Origin: Paenibacillus larvae subsp. larvae
GTDB lineage: Bacteria; Bacillota; Bacilli; Paenibacillales; NBRC-103111
Assembly: GCF_002003265.1 (NCBI RefSeq)
Contig: NZ_CP019687.1
Location: forward strand, 558,001-622,000
Reading direction: 5' to 3'
DNA length: 64,000 nt
Part shown: positions 63,204-64,000 of the stretch, piece after piece
How the letters are laid out: the number at the start of each line of letters is the position of its first letter
Position numbering within the stretch: position 1 is the stretch's first letter
Program-made: the position numbers and the translations under genes
The notes under the pieces: model-generated
Told to the model about the DNA's origin: nothing
The model's database searches: none
Seen by the model: only the letters and a program-made list of their open reading frames with translations

Positions 63204-63746
63204 ATGAATATGAGTTTTCACGCGACGACTATTTTCGCTATGCGCCGTGACGGTGAGGGGGCAATTGCCGGTGACGGACAGGTAACTTTTGGCGAGAATA
63301 TGATCATGAAGCAAACAGCTAAAAAGGTCAGAAGATTATATCGAGGTAAAGTGATAGCGGGATTTGCCGGTTCTGTGGCAGATGCGATTACCTTATTTGA
63401 AAAGTTTGAGGGTAAACTGGAAGAGCATCATGGAAATCTTCAGCGCGCAGCTGTTGAACTTGCCAAAGACTGGCGTTCTGACCGTGTGCTGCGAAAACTT
63501 GAAGCGATGCTGATTGTCATGGATACGTCGGGCCTTCTTCTTATATCAGGAAACGGAGAGATTATTGAACCGGACGACGGGATTATAGCAATCGGTTCAG
63601 GCGGAAGCTTTGCATTATCAGCAGGGAGAGCCCTCGCGAAATATGCCCCGCAAATGAGTGCCAAGGATATCGCAAAAGCTTCACTGGAGATGGCGGCTGA
63701 CATTTGTGTTTATACCAACCATAATATTATAGTCGAGGAACTGTAG
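63204..63746 (+). CDS. hslV: ATP-dependent protease subunit HslV (ClpQ)
   Basis: 180 residues from ATG 63204 (ATG 63210, giving M-S-F-H, is as likely and would match B. subtilis ClpQ with an N-terminal serine). [26 protein letters not shown] and [20 protein letters not shown] are typical. It forms the proteolytic chamber with HslU. It follows trmFO with no xerC between. Confidence 0.95.
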   Translation: MNMSFHATTIFAMRRDGEGAIAGDGQVTFGENMIMKQTAKKVRRLYRGKVIAGFAGSVADAITLFEKFEGKLEEHHGNLQRAAVELAKDWRSDRVLRKLEAMLIVMDTSGLLLISGNGEIIEPDDGIIAIGSGGSFALSAGRALAKYAPQMSAKDIAKASLEMAADICVYTNHNIIVEEL

Positions 63747-63915
63747 CAGCCTTGCTTTTGGCTTTATCATTTTGGCGGGTTGTCCTAATGCGTCTGTGAT
63801 GATGGGTGAAAGGCACCAGGGAAGAAGTCAAGCCGGCGGCATAGAACTGCAATGCTGCATTTTCTATTATGCTATATATATAATAGCCTTTTTCAGATAC
63901 AAGGAGGGTTTTACG

Positions 63916-64000
63916 TTGACTAACAGTGCTCTTACTCCAAGAGAAATCGTTAAAGAATTGGACCGGTATATCGTTGGGCAAAAAGAAGCGAAAAAATCCG
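63916..64000 (+). CDS. hslU: ATP-dependent protease ATPase HslU (3' end outside window)
   Basis: TTG 63916 follows AAGGAGGG by 7 nt. The 28 visible codons read TNSALTPREIVKELDRYIVG and QKEAKKS, the HslU N-terminus. The window ends here. The 63,747-63,915 gap contains only an AT-rich stretch near 63,870. Confidence 0.9.
   Translation, partial: MTNSALTPREIVKELDRYIVGQKEAKKS

Overview
The window is Gram-positive, low-to-middle GC Firmicute DNA, most likely Paenibacillus larvae (the honey-bee American foulbrood pathogen) or a very close relative. The core gene order ffh-rpsP-khpA-rimM-trmD-rplS-lepB-rbgA-rnhB-ylqG-ylqH-yraN-comM / sucC-sucD-dprA-topA-trmFO-hslV-hslU is the Bacillales housekeeping order. 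The prophage inside it carries an amidase endolysin of the P. larvae phage type and a Plx1-like ADP-ribosylating toxin, both recalled from the literature and not checked by search.

Layout. (1) 1-9687: translation, secretion and DNA-repair genes on the + strand, ending in the 3' part of comM on the - strand. ylqG is broken by a one-base slip in a G7 run. (2) 9688-53828: a 44,141-bp prophage inserted in comM by a large serine integrase, with the 7-bp core GGACAGG at both ends. Removing it rejoins comM in frame as a 491-codon gene from its first ATG. (3) 53829-64000: the 5' part of comM, two small genes, sucCD, a doubly broken dprA, topA, trmFO, hslV and the start of hslU.

Prophage plan, left to right: integrase and repressor (- strand); an early switch with palindromic operators and a cro-like gene; antirepressor; Gam/ERF/SSB recombination genes; DnaD-like initiator and DnaC-like loader; RusA; cytosine methyltransferase; ArpU-like late regulator followed by four phased TTGCAGA repeats; hicAB; HNH, cos candidate and HK97-type packaging and head genes; tail genes with the usual -1 frameshift chaperone; lysis genes. 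An AT-rich accessory region follows: an unknown three-gene module, the toxin, two copies of a small-RNA-like repeat, two type I toxin-like peptide genes, a compact agr-like cassette (membrane sensor without kinase, AgrB, AgrD-like peptide, LytTR regulator) and an XRE protein at the right end.

The most unusual points are these. The integrase frame runs through attP into the right-end XRE gene, so the circular phage would encode a 695-residue integrase-XRE fusion that integration splits. The prophage carries its own agr-like signalling cassette beside a toxin. The capsid stop is a CCC-TAA shifty stop followed by an exactly fitting +1 extension. Two competence genes, comM and dprA, are both disrupted.
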